DNA from: Chlorokybus atmophyticus
Taxonomy: Eukaryota; Streptophyta; Chlorokybophyceae; Chlorokybales; Chlorokybaceae
Assembly (NCBI GenBank): GCA_009103225.1
Contig: RHPI01003488.1
Location: 161,427 to 225,426, forward strand
DNA length: 64,000 nt
Direction of reading: 5' to 3'
Below are positions 61,150 to 64,000 of the stretch, piece after piece. A program made the position numbers and the translations under genes. The notes under the pieces were generated by a model. That model was given only the letters and a program-made list of their open reading frames with translations, did not search any database and was not told the DNA's origin. How positions within the stretch are numbered: position 1 is the first letter of the stretch; each line of letters starts with the position of its first letter.

Positions 61150-62199
61150 ATGCCGCAGCGCGTGGCGTGCGAGTACTGCGGCAAGAGCTACCAGTACAGC
61201 TCGTGGGCGCGGAGGAGGCACGAGCGGGGACAACAGCACGCGAGACTCGTAAGAGAACACTACGCGCACTACCGAGGTATGGACAAGTTACTGTGTCAGT
61301 AGTCATTGTGGAACCAGATCTCTCCGTGTCTCCCTGTGCAGCATTCGTCGACTGCATGACTCAATAATAGGCCAAAGTATTGTGGACTGGCAACTCTAGG
61401 ACCGGGCTCCGTCTTCCTGCGTGCATGAGATGATTACCTGCTGCTGGACTGAACCATCAGACTATGACTTGGCAGGCAGCGCTTGTTGCACGTCCGTTTC
61501 ATCCCCCTCTCACAGTTGCCGTCAGTGTGTTTGCAAGCCAGTGTGATGTGCTATGGCAGTAGTAGGTAGCGGTTGTAGACCAGCTGAGTCCTTGGTGTAT
61601 TTTCGCACGCGTACTGATGCGTGCCCAGGCAAGTGTTGTAGCTTGGGTTGGTTCAGTGGCAGACAGAGTCAGAAGCTTCTTTGTGTCCAGGGTTGGAAAG
61701 CTGGATTGGTGAAGTCAAGTCTTGCACCATCAAGGTACCCGCAATGCAACGTTGGCACCCGCAGATTGCCTTGAACACCAACACATTACTGCAACACGTG
61801 CAGAAGGTAAACCGAAAGCGGCCGGCGGCGCCAAAGCAAGCTGATGCGAACGCTGCCGCAGGTGCGTCCATGGCATGCATGTTGCTATTGCTGCTTACCA
61901 TGCGCATGGATGTGTGCATCTGTCTCGTAATGCATGCTTGTGTGATGCTTGCAGTTTCATATCATCATACGGATGTGAGTGGCGTCCGGCATATAGGACT
62001 GTCCGCCACGACTGAGTTGTCATCATCACAAAGCGCGCAAGGAGATGCAGCCACGGCAGCGTTGTCCGCGGTGCCAACTAGTTTCTTTAGTACTGTCACA
62101 AGTGCAAGCATAGGCTCCTTGCCGCCATCCCTGCTGCCAACCTCTCCACATACAGAGAATGTTGGGGGACATGGTGGTGTGGGGCTGGTAGCTCACTAG
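61150..62199 (+). CDS. U1-type zinc-finger protein, distantly like U11/U12-20K (ZMAT5)
   Basis: Exons 61150-61276, 61691-61861 and 61955-62199; 180 aa, in phase. The start MPQRVACEYCGKSYQYSSWA is followed by RRRHERGQQHARLVREHY. This is a C-x2-C-x12-H-x5-H finger, the U1-type double-stranded-RNA/snRNP finger, with the spacing and flanks of ZMAT5, a minor-spliceosome protein. The CCCH finger of ZMAT5 is absent, and the rest is low in similarity apart from LPPSLLPTSPH near the end, which recalls the LPPSL-P-P tail of ZMAT5. The extra middle exon is uncertain. Whether it belongs to U11/U12 is inference. Confidence 0.6.
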
Positions 62200-63240
62200 C
62201 AGGCATGCAAATACTCAAGGATTAGTAGTAAACGAGTCTGCTTGTGATCACTTCATTCAGCAGATCTGCATGATGACCACCCACCAAAATTCTTACCACT
62301 CTAGGTAGTTGGTTGTGGTCGTGCTATGGGCGCTGATTGCATAAGGCTACCTACACAGCCGCAACCTGAATTTGTAAACCGATGTCACTGCCATTCACTA
62401 TCTACATACATGTATACTCTTATGCTTGCGTGCACACCAACTACAAACCCCTACCTACAAACTCTGCCACGCCAGCAGTCGGGACATACTCCAACAGAAC
62501 CAAGCCTACGGCAACATTCATGCCTTTGCTTCAACAAAGCACGGAGTGCCAGTTTCCTTGCCACATATGAGGCTTGAAATCTTTTATACATTGATACATG
62601 AATGGAAGGAAAAAAAAAAAAAAAAAATTGGATGCTGAACGGCATTCATAAGTATTTTTGTTTATTAAACGTTCATGCGTGTTAGTGCGCGGCAGTCGTA
62701 TTTTGGGGTTAAGGACTTCCTGTCGCACTTGCTGTGCGCGTTAGCCCGCGGCAGTTGTGTTCTAGGGTTTGGGTTTTGTAGGCAATGTTGTCATGTCATT
62801 GGGGTTGTGCTCTGTGTCCTGCTTGTGGGTGGCGTTGTGCAGCGGCGTCGACGGCGGCGGTGCATGGGGCGTTGGTGAAGGTGGATGTTGGATGATGTTT
62901 GTTTCAGTGTTGTGCCCTAGGTAGTTGTGCAAGAGCAGCGCAAAGAGCCGGCGGCAGTTGTCACAGCCAAGTGAGCACTTGTACATGTTGGGTATGCTCG
63001 TGGATATGTGTGTGGTGGTTGTGGCTACGCGTGCTATCTTCAAGCATGTGTTGGCAGGTGTAGCGTGGAGTGGATGTGCTTGTGGTAGTATGTTTATTTA
63101 TTTGCATTTTTGCTGTTAGGTTGATTATGTCTCAATGTATATCACATGTACATGTGTAGTGCAGTTTCGAAGCCCAATATTGGTCCATGCGGTAAACAGG
63201 TCAAATCATAGCCAGTGCATGTGAGTAATGGAAAGTTTAC
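62200..63240. other. gene-free stretch with an A18 run
   Basis: An uninterrupted run of 18 A at 62610-62627 follows non-coding sequence and could be the tail of a retroposed transcript. No target duplication could be proved. GTTTGGGTTTTG telomere-like words occur at about 62765. Confidence 0.45.
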
Positions 63241-64000
63241 ATAATCGTTACATTTGTTAGTCTGTGTCCGCACCTTTATTGGGCGGTACGAGGTTTAAAC
63301 TTGCCCAATAATGGACAGTTGAACCATGAATGGTGGGTACGATGTCAGCATATCGGACTAACTTAGTGGGGTTTTATATCGGCTTGTCACCAACTTGTCT
63401 AGGAACAAGGACCAGTATCGCCACCAATCTCAGCTCGTCTCAAGACTAGTCCCGGACCAGTCTTGAGCGGGCCGCGGGTCCCGTAAACCTGTCAAATAAC
63501 TGTGGCCCGATGCATTGGACCTTATACTGGTCCGCCGGAATTGCCCTGTGATAAATGAATCCCTTGATTCATTGATGGATTTACTCACCCTCGAAACCTA
63601 TAAACACTTAGTACTCTCTTTGTTCACCTATATTAATGCACTTGTGGTTACCACCTTTGGATAATCATTATCCAATCCGTAAGCTAGTAGCTTACGCAAA
63701 TTAGTTCACACGGTAGTTCACTATACAGTTCATTGACTATTTAATTCACTATAGTTTAACTAAGTATGTTGAGATAACGGTGAGGCACTTGGTAGTAGAA
63801 AATGAGGGATATACCCCTTATTTGGGGTTATAACTATATAGTTGGTTCACAACAATTTGATGATTTCGTAGGTGTATTAGTAGCTCACACCTAGGTCACA
63901 AGTGAGGGGCGGAATGTACTCACTAATAGGGATCAGGGTGAATTTGACTTGATGTGATGGGTCGCGGCGTTGCACACACTTGTGCTCGCGGCACGCGCGC
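63241..64000. mobile_element. putative 3' end of an LTR element with a hairpin cluster (partial)
   Basis: AT-richer than neighbouring genes. Five perfect short hairpins lie in 420 bp: 63276-63311 (9-bp arms), 63440-63466, 63554-63573, 63658-63674 and 63679-63695 (8-bp arms each). At 63904-63914 GAGGGGCGGAA is followed by TGTACTCACTAATAGGG, the same purine-tract/TG arrangement as at the 3' LTR of the TRIM at 3984-3995. If so, the LTR continues beyond the window. No coding sequence and no 5' LTR found. Confidence 0.35.

Overview
The window is nuclear DNA from a green-lineage eukaryote, most likely a unicellular green alga. The genes are split into many short exons by GT-AG introns of about 80-600 bases, nearly all with acceptors ending in TGCAG or CAG. 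Several encoded proteins belong to plant/algal families: a TWD40-2 subunit of the TSET/TPLATE complex, a group A (ABI5/AREB) bZIP, a bZIP17/28-type membrane-tethered bZIP, a plant-type BRO1 protein, a VAR3/OZ-like protein, and plastid-targeted proteins. Trebouxiophyceae or another chlorophyte is my guess; the sequence cannot settle it. Exon boundaries were set by hand from splice signals, reading phase and remembered family sequences.

Layout by strand: CEBPZ/NOC1 ribosome-biogenesis factor (-, runs off the left edge); a 2.2 kb spacer with a perfect 28-bp hairpin, a complete miniature LTR retroelement and an AT-rich island; AREB/ABI5-like bZIP (+); plastid LRAT/NlpC-P60-like protein (-); TYW1 wybutosine synthase (-); BRO1-domain membrane protein (+); sialidase-like BNR protein (-); peroxisomal NAD carrier PXN (+); bZIP17/28-like ER-stress factor (-); a possible 60-aa membrane microprotein (+); VAR3/OZ-like plastid protein (-) with a 78-aa ORF only 23 bases upstream on the same strand (-); TWD40-2 (+); cytochrome P450 (-); plastid ribose-5-phosphate isomerase (-); a 15-exon gene joining four B3 domains, one AP2 domain and a SET-like domain (+); plastid TVP38/DedA membrane protein (-); an SR-rich protein (+); a U1-type zinc-finger protein (+). 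The last 1.8 kb has no gene but holds a cluster of perfect hairpins ending at what looks like a polypurine tract and LTR start.

The genes do not form one pathway. Many are in head-to-head pairs sharing 350-940 bp of promoter: TYW1/BRO1, sialidase/PXN, 78-aa ORF/TWD40-2, RPI/B3-AP2-SET, TVP38/SR protein. The strongest candidate for something undescribed is the B3-B3-B3-B3-AP2-SET protein at 49951-55620. It would couple several plant DNA-binding folds to a histone-methyltransferase-like fold, but its SET domain has lost the NHSC motif. Next are the 508-bp TRIM element with perfect target-site duplication, the bZIP whose invariant basic-region Asn is Cys, and the tightly packed possible bicistronic pair at 34.5 kb.
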